NCBI GenBank assembly: GCA_019638615.1
Contig: JAHBTL010000025.1
Coordinates: 1-64,000, forward strand
Origin: Chitinophagaceae bacterium
GTDB taxonomy: Bacteria > Bacteroidota > Bacteroidia > Chitinophagales > Chitinophagaceae
DNA length: 64,000 nucleotides
Direction: 5' to 3'
The notes beneath the pieces were generated by a model. The model had not been told where the DNA came from, made no database searches, and worked only from the letters and a program-made list of their open reading frames with translations. Shown piece by piece: positions 26,750-36,638 of this stretch. Each line of letters starts with the position of its first letter. Positions within the stretch are counted from its first letter, which is position 1. The position numbers and the translations under genes were made by a program.

Positions 26750-27220
26750 ATGAGTAACCAAATAGAAAAAAATACGATTGATATATACTTCGACAGCCCC
26801 ATGCAGTTTGAGGCTAAGAATATTAAACCTTTGAGCGGTATTACAGGCTTATATTTCATTTTCAGCTCCACGATTCAAATCCAGTACCCATTTGAAAAAT
26901 CAAGGCTGCTGTACATAGGAATGAGTGAAAGAAGAACGAATAGTATCGGAAGTAGACTAATAGGGCACTTTGAAGGTAAATCAAAAAATGTAGGGTTGGT
27001 CAGTTATAGAAAAATAGAGCCACTTTGGTTTACTTATATCAATATAGAAATGCTTAGAAATATCTGGAGTTTCAGAGTAGAAGATTTGGAAAGTTACTTT
27101 ATCCTAAATTTCGTGGAGCATTTTGGAGTATATCCGATTTGTAATAATAAAACAGGATTTGAGATATTGAACAACACTCTAACAACAGATTTTAAAATTG
27201 ATTGGAATTACTTTAAATAA
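26750..27220 (+). CDS. GIY-YIG-like nuclease domain protein
   Basis: 156 residues. The GIY-YIG elements are GITGLYFIF (GIY strand) and SRLLYIGMSERRTNSIGSRL (YIG strand, with the candidate catalytic Arg in SIGSRL), then the candidate catalytic Glu in VEDLESYFILNF. The spacing is longer than in minimal domains. It lies directly behind the AAA_13 ATPase and may be its effector. Restriction-type GIY-YIG proteins cut DNA; activity here is inference. Confidence 0.68.
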   Translation: MSNQIEKNTIDIYFDSPMQFEAKNIKPLSGITGLYFIFSSTIQIQYPFEKSRLLYIGMSERRTNSIGSRLIGHFEGKSKNVGLVSYRKIEPLWFTYINIEMLRNIWSFRVEDLESYFILNFVEHFGVYPICNNKTGFEILNNTLTTDFKIDWNYFK

Positions 27221-27227
27221 TGTAACA

Positions 27228-27419
27228 ATGGAAGAAAACAAAGTAAAATCAGGCAAAGCAATTTTAGATGATTTTTTCAAAGAGATTTCATCTATTGAAA
27301 AGGTTGATAAAACGATTGCTGACAGTTTAGCAGAATTATACACGAATGGAAAATTAACCGACAAGAATGTGATTAATGAACTTCAAAAAATAAGAACTGA
27401 GAATGGCAACGAAAATTAA
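27228..27419 (+). CDS. Small acidic/helical protein, partner of SbcC-like ATPase
   Basis: 63 residues from the ATG at 27228 (MEENKVKSGKAILDDFFKEI). Helical with no recognised domain. Its 3' end overlaps the next ATPase gene by 17 nt, so the two are translationally coupled. It may be an antitoxin-like or adaptor subunit; unknown. Confidence 0.65.
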   Translation: MEENKVKSGKAILDDFFKEISSIEKVDKTIADSLAELYTNGKLTDKNVINELQKIRTENGNEN

Positions 27420-29832
27420 AAGTATATCAATCACAGGAATTAGGGGAATAAAGGATTTCATTTCATTACCGCTTGATGAAAAATCCGTATTGCTTTATGG
27501 CGATAACGGGACAGGGAAAAGCAGTATTTCTGATGCTATCGAGTGGTTTTATACAGATAAAGTTTCTCACTTGTCAGGTGGTGAAATTGACTTAAAAGAT
27601 GCTTTGCGAAATTCGTATCAGAAGGATACTGATACCGCTTCTATTGCTATTTCATACAATAGAAATGTGATTGGCGCTACAAAGAGTTTGTTTAGCAAAA
27701 GGGGAAAGCTGACATCTGAATTATCTAATTCGTCCGATGATTTTCAGAATTATTATGTCGCTTCTCAAAGTGAAAATCTATTGCTTCGATACCAATTTCT
27801 GCGAGATTTCATTGACCAAACAAAAGGCGACAAACTCAAATATTTGTCGGATATTATCGGATTTTCAGAAGTAACCAAAACAAAAGATGTTTTGAGAAAA
27901 GCGTTTAGCTCAATCAAGTCAGAGATAAAAACACAAAATTTTGAAGCTCAAATCAACAACGAAAAACAAACACTAATTGCAAAAATTGGTGCAGCAGTTA
28001 GCCTAGAAAATAACTTGTTTGAAAAGATAAACGAAATAATTGAGCCTTTAAAAACAGGAATTGCTGTAAATTCTATTGAGGATATCGACAAGGTTTTGAA
28101 CCACATCAAGAAACCTACCAACACAAAACAGATAACAGAACTTCAATTTTTAGAAAACACGAACAAAGCACTTTCAACACTTAGAAGTGAAATTTCATTT
28201 ATTGACGGAGAATATCAAAAATACTTTTCGGAGTTTAATAAGATTGCCGAAGATGTTCAAAGTATAATGCAAACTTTTTTGGCTGAACTATTGAAATCGG
28301 GGGAAACAGTTATTTCAAAGAAATATCACAAAGAGGATAATTGTCCTTTATGTTTGCAACAACTAAATCTTGAAGAATTAAAAACGGATATTCAACGCAG
28401 GTTAAAAGAAATAGAAGAATCCTCTAAAAAGAAAGTTGCTTTTGACTCTGCTAAAAAATCTATTGCCGACATTGTGGCGGAACGCTTGAAACGACTTGAA
28501 CTTACAGCGAATAACGCTTTGCTGAGTGAGCAAGAAAATGAAAGTATCAAAAAGGCAATAAGTAATTTAAACACCAAGCTAACCGAATACCAGAAAGCTG
28601 CTAATGAAAAAGTTACTTCGGGGAATAAACTTCCTGCCAACAATACGTTGATTTTAACTAAAGATGATTTCAAAATTCAAGATCAAATTTCTGTAAGATT
28701 TGAAGCAATACAAGCCACATTAAAAAACGATAAATCAACCGAACTTTACGCAAACATTTCGGCTGCAAAAGATGCTTTTTTGAAAATCAAACGATTTGAA
28801 AAAGACAAAAGCAAGTTAGAGCATCAGAAAAATTCTTTGGAACTAATTTATAACGAGTTTGTAAAACGCCAAAAAGAAGGATTGGAAAGTTTTATAAATA
28901 CGTTTTCTTCATACATAAATGACTTCTATCAATATATGAACCCTGATGAACAATTTCACGAAATCAGGATTGTAACTATTGGAGAGGAAGATGAATTAAA
29001 CGGAATTACGATTGAATACAAATACAATAATCTGTGGGTTTCTCCCCCGCAAAAATATTTTAGTGAATCACATTTAAACTGCTTTGGCATTTCATTTTTC
29101 TTGGCTTCGGTAATTGCATTTAATAAAGAAAATAAGTTTATCATATTAGATGATGTAATTTCAAGTTTTGACTCTACGCACAGAAAACGTTTTGCTGATT
29201 TGTTGTTTGAAAAATTTGCCGATTATCAATTTATTCTCTTGACACACGAAGCAGAATGGTTTAGTTATGTTCAACAATTAGCCAAAAGAAAAGGTTGGAT
29301 AATCGGGGAAATCAAGTGGGCAGAAGCGAAAGGCACACACCTTGAAGAAAAGCCAAATCACCTGAAAGAATTTATAGAACGAGAACTTGCAAATAGCTCG
29401 GTTGAAACGCTTGGAAATCCAATACGAAAATACTTGGAAGCCAAACTGAAAGACATTTGTTTGAATTTAGATGTAAAAGTTAGTTTCAGGCTAAATGACG
29501 TGAATGAAAAGAGAATGCCTGACGAATTATTGAATGAATTGAAATCCAAAATCAATAAAAGTGGCGGACAGGATATAAAAGCAAAAGTTCCCATTATTGA
29601 GCGTATTGCAGGTTCATCTTTGCTTGGAAATTTGCTTTCCCACGATAATCCGTTCAATCCCAAAATTGGAGATTTAAAAGCATTCTGGGCGGACATAAAA
29701 GAACTCGAAACCATATTTTATTGTCAGGAATCAACTTGCACACGACCAAAGGTTTCAATAAAAAACTATGATAATGTTGCGAAGAAAATAAGGTGTGGTT
29801 GTGATACGACAAAATATGATTGGAAAGAATAG
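27403..29832 (+). CDS. SbcC/RecF-like ATPase with zinc hook and C-terminal Cys cluster
   Basis: 809 residues. Walker A GDNGTGKS at residues 33-40, long coiled coils with CPLCLQQL (CxxC zinc hook) near residue 310, and Walker B FIILDDVISSFDSTHRKRFA followed by FILLTHEAEWF. The C-terminal domain ends in a Cys cluster (FYCQESTCTRP...IRCGC), possibly a zinc ribbon. This is an SMC/Rad50-like DNA-binding ATPase without an own nuclease domain that I can see. It is coupled to the small gene before it, and Wadjet JetA starts 5 bp after its stop. Could be a Lamassu-like or new system component. Confidence 0.8.
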   Translation: MATKIKSISITGIRGIKDFISLPLDEKSVLLYGDNGTGKSSISDAIEWFYTDKVSHLSGGEIDLKDALRNSYQKDTDTASIAISYNRNVIGATKSLFSKRGKLTSELSNSSDDFQNYYVASQSENLLLRYQFLRDFIDQTKGDKLKYLSDIIGFSEVTKTKDVLRKAFSSIKSEIKTQNFEAQINNEKQTLIAKIGAAVSLENNLFEKINEIIEPLKTGIAVNSIEDIDKVLNHIKKPTNTKQITELQFLENTNKALSTLRSEISFIDGEYQKYFSEFNKIAEDVQSIMQTFLAELLKSGETVISKKYHKEDNCPLCLQQLNLEELKTDIQRRLKEIEESSKKKVAFDSAKKSIADIVAERLKRLELTANNALLSEQENESIKKAISNLNTKLTEYQKAANEKVTSGNKLPANNTLILTKDDFKIQDQISVRFEAIQATLKNDKSTELYANISAAKDAFLKIKRFEKDKSKLEHQKNSLELIYNEFVKRQKEGLESFINTFSSYINDFYQYMNPDEQFHEIRIVTIGEEDELNGITIEYKYNNLWVSPPQKYFSESHLNCFGISFFLASVIAFNKENKFIILDDVISSFDSTHRKRFADLLFEKFADYQFILLTHEAEWFSYVQQLAKRKGWIIGEIKWAEAKGTHLEEKPNHLKEFIERELANSSVETLGNPIRKYLEAKLKDICLNLDVKVSFRLNDVNEKRMPDELLNELKSKINKSGGQDIKAKVPIIERIAGSSLLGNLLSHDNPFNPKIGDLKAFWADIKELETIFYCQESTCTRPKVSIKNYDNVAKKIRCGCDTTKYDWKE

Positions 29833-29837
29833 ATTTT

Positions 29838-31262
29838 ATGAACTACGAAAAAGCCTTATCCCTTTATCGCAATGACAAAACATTGCAGCTATTGCGGGCG
29901 GAACATTTTCCGCTGCTGGTAGGCTTTTTTCATTTGGCATTCAAGCAGCAAGACAGGATTTCGTATTTGCAGAGTGAATTGCAAAGTCTTTTGGGAGACT
30001 ACATTTATGCACTCCAGCGGCAGGATATCAATGATTACGGAAAATCAGCCGTAGATTATTTGCAAAAATGGGCTGAACAGGGATATCTGCGGAGGTATTA
30101 CGAAAGAGCCGACGAACCCGTGTATGAACTCTCTCCCGCAACAGAGAACGCCTTAAAATGGCTGGAAGACCTGAATAAACAACAATTTGTAGGTACCCAC
30201 AGCCGTCTCATACAGTTCTTTCATTTACTGCAACAGATTGTCAATACAACCTCCGGCCCCTACGAGCGTATCCAGCAGTTACAGGAAGAACGCAATAAAA
30301 TTGACAAAGAAATCGAACAGATCAGACAGGGGAATTTTTCCAGGCCATCCAGTACCCAGGTCAAAGAAAATTATTTTCTGGCAGAAGAAACAGCTAGAAG
30401 GTTGCTGTCCGATTTTCGGCAGGTGGAAGAAAACTTCAGAGAGCTGGATACACAAACCCGGCAAACGATCATCAAAAGCAATCTCGCAAAAGCAGACCTT
30501 TTGGATAATGTATTTCAGCAACAGGATTACCTCTGGAGTACCGACCAGGGAAAAAGCTTTAAAGCTTTCTGGGAGTTTTTGATGAGCGAGCAGATGCAGG
30601 AAGAACTGGAACAACTACTTGAAAGGATCAACAGCATACCTGCAATCTTGGAAATCAAAAAAGAGCAGACTGTAGACAGGATAAAAGCAAATCTCGTGGA
30701 CGCAGGAGATAAAGTAAATCGCAGTAATGATGGTTTGATAGAACAACTCAGAAAGTTTGTGGAACAAAAGAATCTCTCAGAAAGTCGCCATATCCTTCAA
30801 AGCATCGAACAGATAGAAAGTCTTTTGTTGGAACATAAAGAAACGATCGACCAGCAGGCCGTCTGGATGGAAACCGATGGACTTTTTAAACCCTCGTTTA
30901 CAATGGATCGTCCGCTTTTTAATCCTCCGGTAAAAGTTGCTTTTGAAAATACGGCTATCGAAGACGGTCTGGCCGAAGCGGACACAGACATCCTTTTTGA
31001 ACAATTTTATGTGGATATAGACCAGCTGAGAAACAACGTGAGATCCTTATTGAAAAATAGATCCCAGATTGCGCTTTCCGAGTTGTTAAGTTATTACAAA
31101 CCTACCAAAGGTGTTGCCGAGATATTAGGCTATATGCAGATCGCAACAAATGAAGGCAAACACATAGTGAACCGGGAACAACTAGAATATCTGATCATTG
31201 AGAACACGGGCAGTGGGAAAAAGTATCGTATGCGGACACCGGTCATCATTTTTAACCGATAA
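29838..31262 (+). CDS. jetA: Wadjet type I protein JetA (DUF3375)
   Basis: 474 residues from the ATG at 29838 (MNYEKALSLYRNDKTLQLLR); an earlier in-frame start at 29820 would overlap the ATPase gene. DUF3375 features: LRAEHFPLLVGFFHLAFKQQ, helical middle, winged-helix-like ends. JetA is the kleisin-like (MukF-related) subunit of the JetABC SMC complex that recognises circular plasmid DNA. Followed in order by jetB, jetC, jetD, with gaps of 5-9 bp or overlaps. Confidence 0.92.
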   Translation: MNYEKALSLYRNDKTLQLLRAEHFPLLVGFFHLAFKQQDRISYLQSELQSLLGDYIYALQRQDINDYGKSAVDYLQKWAEQGYLRRYYERADEPVYELSPATENALKWLEDLNKQQFVGTHSRLIQFFHLLQQIVNTTSGPYERIQQLQEERNKIDKEIEQIRQGNFSRPSSTQVKENYFLAEETARRLLSDFRQVEENFRELDTQTRQTIIKSNLAKADLLDNVFQQQDYLWSTDQGKSFKAFWEFLMSEQMQEELEQLLERINSIPAILEIKKEQTVDRIKANLVDAGDKVNRSNDGLIEQLRKFVEQKNLSESRHILQSIEQIESLLLEHKETIDQQAVWMETDGLFKPSFTMDRPLFNPPVKVAFENTAIEDGLAEADTDILFEQFYVDIDQLRNNVRSLLKNRSQIALSELLSYYKPTKGVAEILGYMQIATNEGKHIVNREQLEYLIIENTGSGKKYRMRTPVIIFNR

Positions 31263-31267
31263 ACAAT

Positions 31268-31837
31268 ATGGAACAAAAATATTCTTTAAGTCTCATTGCC
31301 TTGCTAAAAGGGATTGTGTACAACCACCAGAAAGAGGTATGGGAAAACTTACTGCATTACGAACCCGATGTTAAAAAATATTTCGTTCCCATCGGTCTTG
31401 AATTGTTTTTGGATAAAAGCGAAGGTTATGCTTTTCTCAGGCAAAAAGAATTGGAAGAAGATGAGTTGCAACTGCCAAAACTGGCGGAAAAACGTCAGCT
31501 CAATTTTATGACTTCGTTGGTATGTGTTGTGTTAAGAAAATATTTGCTTGAACATGATGCCCAGGGAGGATCTGTACGCTCTATTATCAGCGAACAGGAG
31601 ATCATCAACCGGACAAAGGTGTTTTTGCCGAATGCAAGTGATGAAGCCAAACAGCAGGAAAAGATTACAACAACCATAAACCGGGTACTTGAAATAGGTT
31701 TTTTGAGAAAGCTAGAAGATCTGGAAAAAAACTATGAAATACACCGCATTATCAAGGGCTTTGTAAATGCCGATGTGATAGACGATACATTGAAGCGGTT
31801 CCAGGGTTACGCGGCAGAAAAACAGGTAACAGAATAA
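31268..31837 (+). CDS. jetB: Wadjet protein JetB (DUF4194)
   Basis: 189 residues of DUF4194 (MukE/KITE-like). Recognised from LIALLKGIVYNHQKEVWENL, RQLNFMTSLVCVVLRKYL and TTTINRVLEIGFLRKLEDLE (winged helix). It is the accessory subunit that bridges JetA and JetC. Five bp after jetA. Confidence 0.92.
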   Translation: MEQKYSLSLIALLKGIVYNHQKEVWENLLHYEPDVKKYFVPIGLELFLDKSEGYAFLRQKELEEDELQLPKLAEKRQLNFMTSLVCVVLRKYLLEHDAQGGSVRSIISEQEIINRTKVFLPNASDEAKQQEKITTTINRVLEIGFLRKLEDLEKNYEIHRIIKGFVNADVIDDTLKRFQGYAAEKQVTE

Positions 31838-31846
31838 GCATTCACT

Positions 31847-34800
31847 ATGGAAGAAATTTTAAATACCATACCGGAAGAGATCAACCTGTCTGGTTTTCGG
31901 CTTCAATATTTGGAAGTACTCAACTGGGGTACCTTCAACAAAGTGCGCTGGCAGATACAACCCAACGGGCATAACGCTTTGCTGACAGGTGATATCGGTT
32001 CTGGTAAATCTACCTTAGTGGATGCCCTGACCTGTCTTCTGGTACCGCATAATAAGATTGTTTTTAACAAAGCTGCCGGGGCCGAAGGAAAAGAACGCAA
32101 CCTATTGAGCTATGTGAGAGGCGAATATAAAAAGGAAAAAGAAGAGATCACCAAGGTAGCCAAGAAAGTGTATCTCCGGTCGGATGACAATACCTATACC
32201 GTAGTGATCGGAAATTTCCACAATGAGGGCTATAATGAAGATATCTGTCTTGCCCAGTTCTTTTGGATAGGCAAAGAAGGCAAAGTAGAGAAACTGCTTA
32301 TTATAGGAACGGTACCATTAACGATTAAAGATCACTTTGGAAACTTTACAGATATTAATGATCTGAGGAAAAAACTCCGTAATACGGACGGGGTGCAACT
32401 ATTCAACGATAACTTCTCCCAATATAGCGAACATTTTAGACGGCTTTTTGGCATGAATAGCGATAAGGCCATTGACCTGTTTTATCAAACCGTTTCAATG
32501 AAATCCGTGAGCAGTCTTACTGATTTTGTACGGGAACAAATGCTGGAGAAGACCGATGTGAAAGAACAGATCATAGCATTGCTGAAACGGTTTGATGACC
32601 TTAATAAAGCCCATGCCGCTGTGGTACACACCAGGGAGCAATACCTGATATTGAAACCACTGACCGAATCCTGTATCGAATATGGAAAAGTAACCCGGGA
32701 GATAGAGGACATCGAAGCCATGCTGGAAGTAATGCCGGTTTGGTTCGCCGAAAAGAAATGGGGGCTGTTAGAACAGGCTATTGAAGATGCCGGCAATGAG
32801 TTGAAAAAGGTCATGCAGCAACAGCAACGCATGGTTGAGGAACTGGATGGGCTGGAAAATAGAAGGCAGACGATTATACAGGATATTGCCAGCAATGGTG
32901 GAAAAAGAATAGAGCAAATTGCGGGAGAGATCAAAAGGCATGAGCAGGACAAAGAAACCAAGCAGAAAGAATTTGACGATTATGAACGTCTTGCACTGCA
33001 ATCGGGACTTAAAGGTGTACAGAATGAAAGTGAATTTGAGGAAAACATTAAGAAGGCAAAGGAACTTGACGAACAATGTGGACAGCTTGAAGAGCAGCTT
33101 CGTGAGCAGCGGGACAACCAGATAACGGAATTGCGCAAGCAGGAAACAGAATACCGCCTGGAACTAAAAGAGCTTCAATCCCTAAAAGAACGAAAAACAC
33201 AGATACCGGCCTGGCTCGTTGGCTTTCGTTCGCAATTATGTGGTGATTTGCGCATTGATGAAGAAGAGCTGCCTTTCGCAGGGGAACTATTGAAAGTGAA
33301 TGAAGATGAAACTGCATGGGAAGGTGCAATAGAAAAGCTGCTGCATGATGTTGGTATCAGTCTGCTGGTGCCTAAAAATCATTATAGGAGTGTCAGCACT
33401 TATGTAAATAACAACCCGTTAAAAAGTGCTGATGGGCGGGGCATCAAATTCACTTACCTGGAGGCTGATTTGTATAACAGCAACAGCCGCATAATTAAGG
33501 AGCTGGATCAGGATAGTATCGCATATAAAATGGACATCAAGCCTGAAACACCTTTTTACGATTGGTTGGAAGCCTATATACAGCGGAGCTTTGGAGACTA
33601 TATGTGTACCGATGTAACCGGTTTACAACATGTACCTTTTGGTATTACCCAACAAGGTTTGATAAAAAGCGGTCGTATAAGGCATACAAAGGATGACCGT
33701 AAACGTATTGATGACAGACGTAACTATGTGTTGGGATGGAGTAATACGGAGAAAATAAAAGCGCTGGAAACTTCTGTTGATAAACTGGATAAAAAGATAA
33801 ATGAGCTAAGATCGCAACTTAACAGTATTGAAGTTCAAGAGAAGAAAAACAAAGAGCAACAACAACTCTTAGGTTTGTTACTTTATGTCAGGGACTTTTC
33901 CCGTATCAACTGGCGGTATCACGTTGGGAAAATCTACGAGCTGGAGCAGGAACGCAACGAATTGCTTAATAACAATGATATTCTTGCGCAATTACAACGC
34001 AATAAAAGCGATGTTGATCAGCAGATCAGTGAGGCCAAAACAAAAGAAAAACAATTAACGGAAAAAATCGGTGGTGTGAAAACGACCATTAAAAGCTATG
34101 AGGAGCAGCAACAAAGTGCTTATCAGCAAAAGGAACAATTAGCTGTCCACCTAAAAGAAAAATGGTACCCCTTGATTGAACAGAAACTCGTTGAAATAAA
34201 AATCACCCTAAGAGGTATCGACAACAGGCAGGAAGAATTCCGCAAACAGTTTCAGGGCGAAAATGGCGAATTACGGAAACTTCGGGGACGGCAAATGGGC
34301 TATCGGTCTTCGATTGAAAAAAAGATGCGGGAAATCAAGGAACATTCCAGGGCGGAATACAGTGAGATTGCAGAAAGCATAGATTCCCGTGCAGAGTATA
34401 TTAAAAAGTTCGAACAGTTGGTTTCCGAAGATTTAAAGCGTCATGAAGAACGTTTCAAGGAAGAGCTGAACAAGAATGTCATTAACAGTATTGCAGTATT
34501 CGACAGTCAGCTACAGAAACATGAAACGGATATCAAACAAAAAATACGTACCATCAACCAGCATCTTTCCGAAATAGTGTACAATGCTTCGCAGGATACC
34601 TATATCACCATTCTGATGGATGCCACCGCCAATAAGGAAATACGCCTTTTTAGGGAAGAACTAAAGAAATGTTACATCCATTCGTTCAGTAGCAATAACG
34701 ACCTATACACGGAGGAAAAGTACGAACAGGTTAAACGCATTCTGGATCGCTTCGCAAGTATGGAAAATATGGACCGCGACTGGACTTCAACCGTTACCGA

Positions 34801-35254
34801 TGTGCGCCAATGGTTTGAATTTAATGCCAGCGAACGTTTTCGTCTGGATAACAGCGAAAAGGAATTCTACGAGGGTTCTGGCGGAAAGAGCGGCGGTCAG
34901 AAAGAAAAACTAGCCTACACAATTCTTGCTAGCGCATTGGCCTATCAGTTTGGACTACAATTCGGGGAGAGCAAAAGCCGGAGTTTTCGCTTTGTGGTCA
35001 TTGACGAGGCTTTTGGCAGAGGTAGCGATGAAAGTACACGCTATGGGCTCGAACTTTTTAAAAAGCTCAATCTCCAACTGCTTATTGTTACCCCATTGCA
35101 AAAAATACATGTAATAGAAGGTCATGTAAATTCTTTTCACTTTGTCAGCAACAGAGAGGGTAATAATTCGCAAGTCAGTAATTTCACAAAAGAAGAATAT
35201 GAAAGCGAACGCGCTAAGCATAGCGGTATTTTTCAAACTACATCAGATATATGA
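31847..35254 (+). CDS. jetC: Wadjet SMC-like ATPase JetC
   Basis: 1135 residues, the MukB/SbcC-like motor. Walker A GDIGSGKST at residues 48-56. Two long coiled coils (about 290-440 and 640-960) surround a hinge-like region. The C-terminal head has the signature GSGGKSGGQKEKLAYTILAS and Walker B RFVVIDEAFGRGSDESTRYG. Known role: ATP-driven DNA loop extrusion that measures circularity of plasmids. The end overlaps jetD by 4 nt. Confidence 0.94.
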   Translation: MEEILNTIPEEINLSGFRLQYLEVLNWGTFNKVRWQIQPNGHNALLTGDIGSGKSTLVDALTCLLVPHNKIVFNKAAGAEGKERNLLSYVRGEYKKEKEEITKVAKKVYLRSDDNTYTVVIGNFHNEGYNEDICLAQFFWIGKEGKVEKLLIIGTVPLTIKDHFGNFTDINDLRKKLRNTDGVQLFNDNFSQYSEHFRRLFGMNSDKAIDLFYQTVSMKSVSSLTDFVREQMLEKTDVKEQIIALLKRFDDLNKAHAAVVHTREQYLILKPLTESCIEYGKVTREIEDIEAMLEVMPVWFAEKKWGLLEQAIEDAGNELKKVMQQQQRMVEELDGLENRRQTIIQDIASNGGKRIEQIAGEIKRHEQDKETKQKEFDDYERLALQSGLKGVQNESEFEENIKKAKELDEQCGQLEEQLREQRDNQITELRKQETEYRLELKELQSLKERKTQIPAWLVGFRSQLCGDLRIDEEELPFAGELLKVNEDETAWEGAIEKLLHDVGISLLVPKNHYRSVSTYVNNNPLKSADGRGIKFTYLEADLYNSNSRIIKELDQDSIAYKMDIKPETPFYDWLEAYIQRSFGDYMCTDVTGLQHVPFGITQQGLIKSGRIRHTKDDRKRIDDRRNYVLGWSNTEKIKALETSVDKLDKKINELRSQLNSIEVQEKKNKEQQQLLGLLLYVRDFSRINWRYHVGKIYELEQERNELLNNNDILAQLQRNKSDVDQQISEAKTKEKQLTEKIGGVKTTIKSYEEQQQSAYQQKEQLAVHLKEKWYPLIEQKLVEIKITLRGIDNRQEEFRKQFQGENGELRKLRGRQMGYRSSIEKKMREIKEHSRAEYSEIAESIDSRAEYIKKFEQLVSEDLKRHEERFKEELNKNVINSIAVFDSQLQKHETDIKQKIRTINQHLSEIVYNASQDTYITILMDATANKEIRLFREELKKCYIHSFSSNNDLYTEEKYEQVKRILDRFASMENMDRDWTSTVTDVRQWFEFNASERFRLDNSEKEFYEGSGGKSGGQKEKLAYTILASALAYQFGLQFGESKSRSFRFVVIDEAFGRGSDESTRYGLELFKKLNLQLLIVTPLQKIHVIEGHVNSFHFVSNREGNNSQVSNFTKEEYESERAKHSGIFQTTSDI

Positions 35255-36414
35255 TTAACCCTGTTGAAATAAAAAAGCAGGCCTTGAGATGGTGGAAGCC
35301 GCTACTGCAAAGTCGTATTTTGGAGGAGCCATTTTTCCCCAAAAGTATTGATCGTATCGGGAAAGTTAAATCTGGTCATATAACAGCGCGATTTGAAGTG
35401 CTGCAAGGGGAAATAGAAGAACTTTACCGCTACTCCAAAAACCAAACCGGTAAAGGCTATCTTGTTCAGACCACCGGGCGGAATTTTAGACGAACAGGTA
35501 GCCATGAACTGCCGGATACCATTTTTTTTGAAACCATTGACGATTACATCTATTTCATAGGGTATAAAAAGGAATGGAGTATTTTCCTGGAAAATTATAG
35601 CACTATTATAAACAGCGCTCCAAGATTGAAAGACTGGGCTTTGAATAATTGTTTATGGTTAACAGAAAGGAATATAAAGTGGAATGATATAATTAAAGTT
35701 TGTCAATACTTCATTCAAAATCCAAGACCCGATATTTACCTGCGGCAACTACCTATAGAAATCCACACAAAGTTCATTGAGGAAAACAATGCATTAATCC
35801 AATCCTTGCTTGACTTTCTTATTCCCGATCATATACGTTCAATTACCCAAAAGCGCTTCGTAGAACGCTATTTTTTGAAATATGATGAACCGCTTGTCAG
35901 AATACGCATGCTGGACACCGATTTGACCTGCTTTGGTAATTTTTCCGATATTAGTATCCCACTTTCCGATTTTGAAAAACTGGATATACTTGCAAAGAAC
36001 GTATTGATTACAGAGAATAAGATGAACTTTCTCACATTACCGGCCGTGCCTTCTACAGTTGCTGTTTGGAGCGGCGGCGGGTTTAATGTCAGTTACCTCA
36101 AAAATGTTCATTGGCTGACGGAGAAGCACATTTTCTATTGGGGAGATATTGACGAACATGGTTTTCAAATTCTCCACCAACTTAGAAGCTATTATCTAAA
36201 CACGCAAAGCATCATGATGGACTGTAAAACTTTTGAGTATTTTTCGGAATTTGCAGTAACAGGATCACGCAACAAATCTGAACGGCTTTCATTACTAAAT
36301 AATGAAGAACACAACCTTTTTGAAAAATTAAAACAGATAGATAATAACAGGTTGGAGCAGGAAAAAATTTCTCAGAGGTATGTCGAAGAATATTTAAAAA
36401 GCCTTCTGCCATAA
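35251..36414 (+). CDS. jetD: Wadjet nuclease JetD (DUF3322/DUF2220, Toprim)
   Basis: 387 residues. An N-terminal DUF3322 region (WKPLLQSRILEEPFFPKSID) is followed by a C-terminal DUF2220/Toprim-like domain. VLITENKMNFLTLP (Glu255) and FYWGDIDEHGFQIL (Asp299, Asp301) are the metal-binding residues. It is the topoisomerase VI-like nuclease that cuts the plasmid once JetABC stalls. All catalytic acidic residues are present, so the system appears intact. Last gene of the defence run. Confidence 0.93.
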   Translation: MINPVEIKKQALRWWKPLLQSRILEEPFFPKSIDRIGKVKSGHITARFEVLQGEIEELYRYSKNQTGKGYLVQTTGRNFRRTGSHELPDTIFFETIDDYIYFIGYKKEWSIFLENYSTIINSAPRLKDWALNNCLWLTERNIKWNDIIKVCQYFIQNPRPDIYLRQLPIEIHTKFIEENNALIQSLLDFLIPDHIRSITQKRFVERYFLKYDEPLVRIRMLDTDLTCFGNFSDISIPLSDFEKLDILAKNVLITENKMNFLTLPAVPSTVAVWSGGGFNVSYLKNVHWLTEKHIFYWGDIDEHGFQILHQLRSYYLNTQSIMMDCKTFEYFSEFAVTGSRNKSERLSLLNNEEHNLFEKLKQIDNNRLEQEKISQRYVEEYLKSLLP

Positions 36415-36570
36415 AAGGTTCCAGCAGAAATACGGAAGATAATTTCATTGAATAATAATATAATACATTGTTTAATAGAATTAACACGACAACATTTAAT
36501 AATATTATCACGAGTCGCAAAAAAGAATGCTAGTCATGAGTTGTATTGCCCCAGTGAAAATTTATAGCTC
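36415..36570. other. AT-rich spacer after jetD
   Basis: No gene or clear hairpin terminator seen between jetD and junction R3. Confidence 0.4.
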
Positions 36571-36627
36571 ACTTAGCAACTTCAAATCGCTTAAAAAGTG
36601 GTTCGAGTTTTGTACCACAGGGATCAC
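36571..36627 (+). repeat. Junction R3: element end joined to tRNA 3'-end-like core (att-like)
   Basis: ACTTCAAATCGCTTAAAAAG leads into GTGGTTCGAGTTTTGTACCA and CAGGGATCAC. The core TTCGAGTTTTGTACCA is the same as in R1 and R2, but the arm upstream is only weakly similar. The DNA behind it (terminator, small gene, abiE) is homologous to what follows the intact tRNA-Lys at 54726. Confidence 0.65.
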
Positions 36628-36638
36628 GGTGAATTTAG

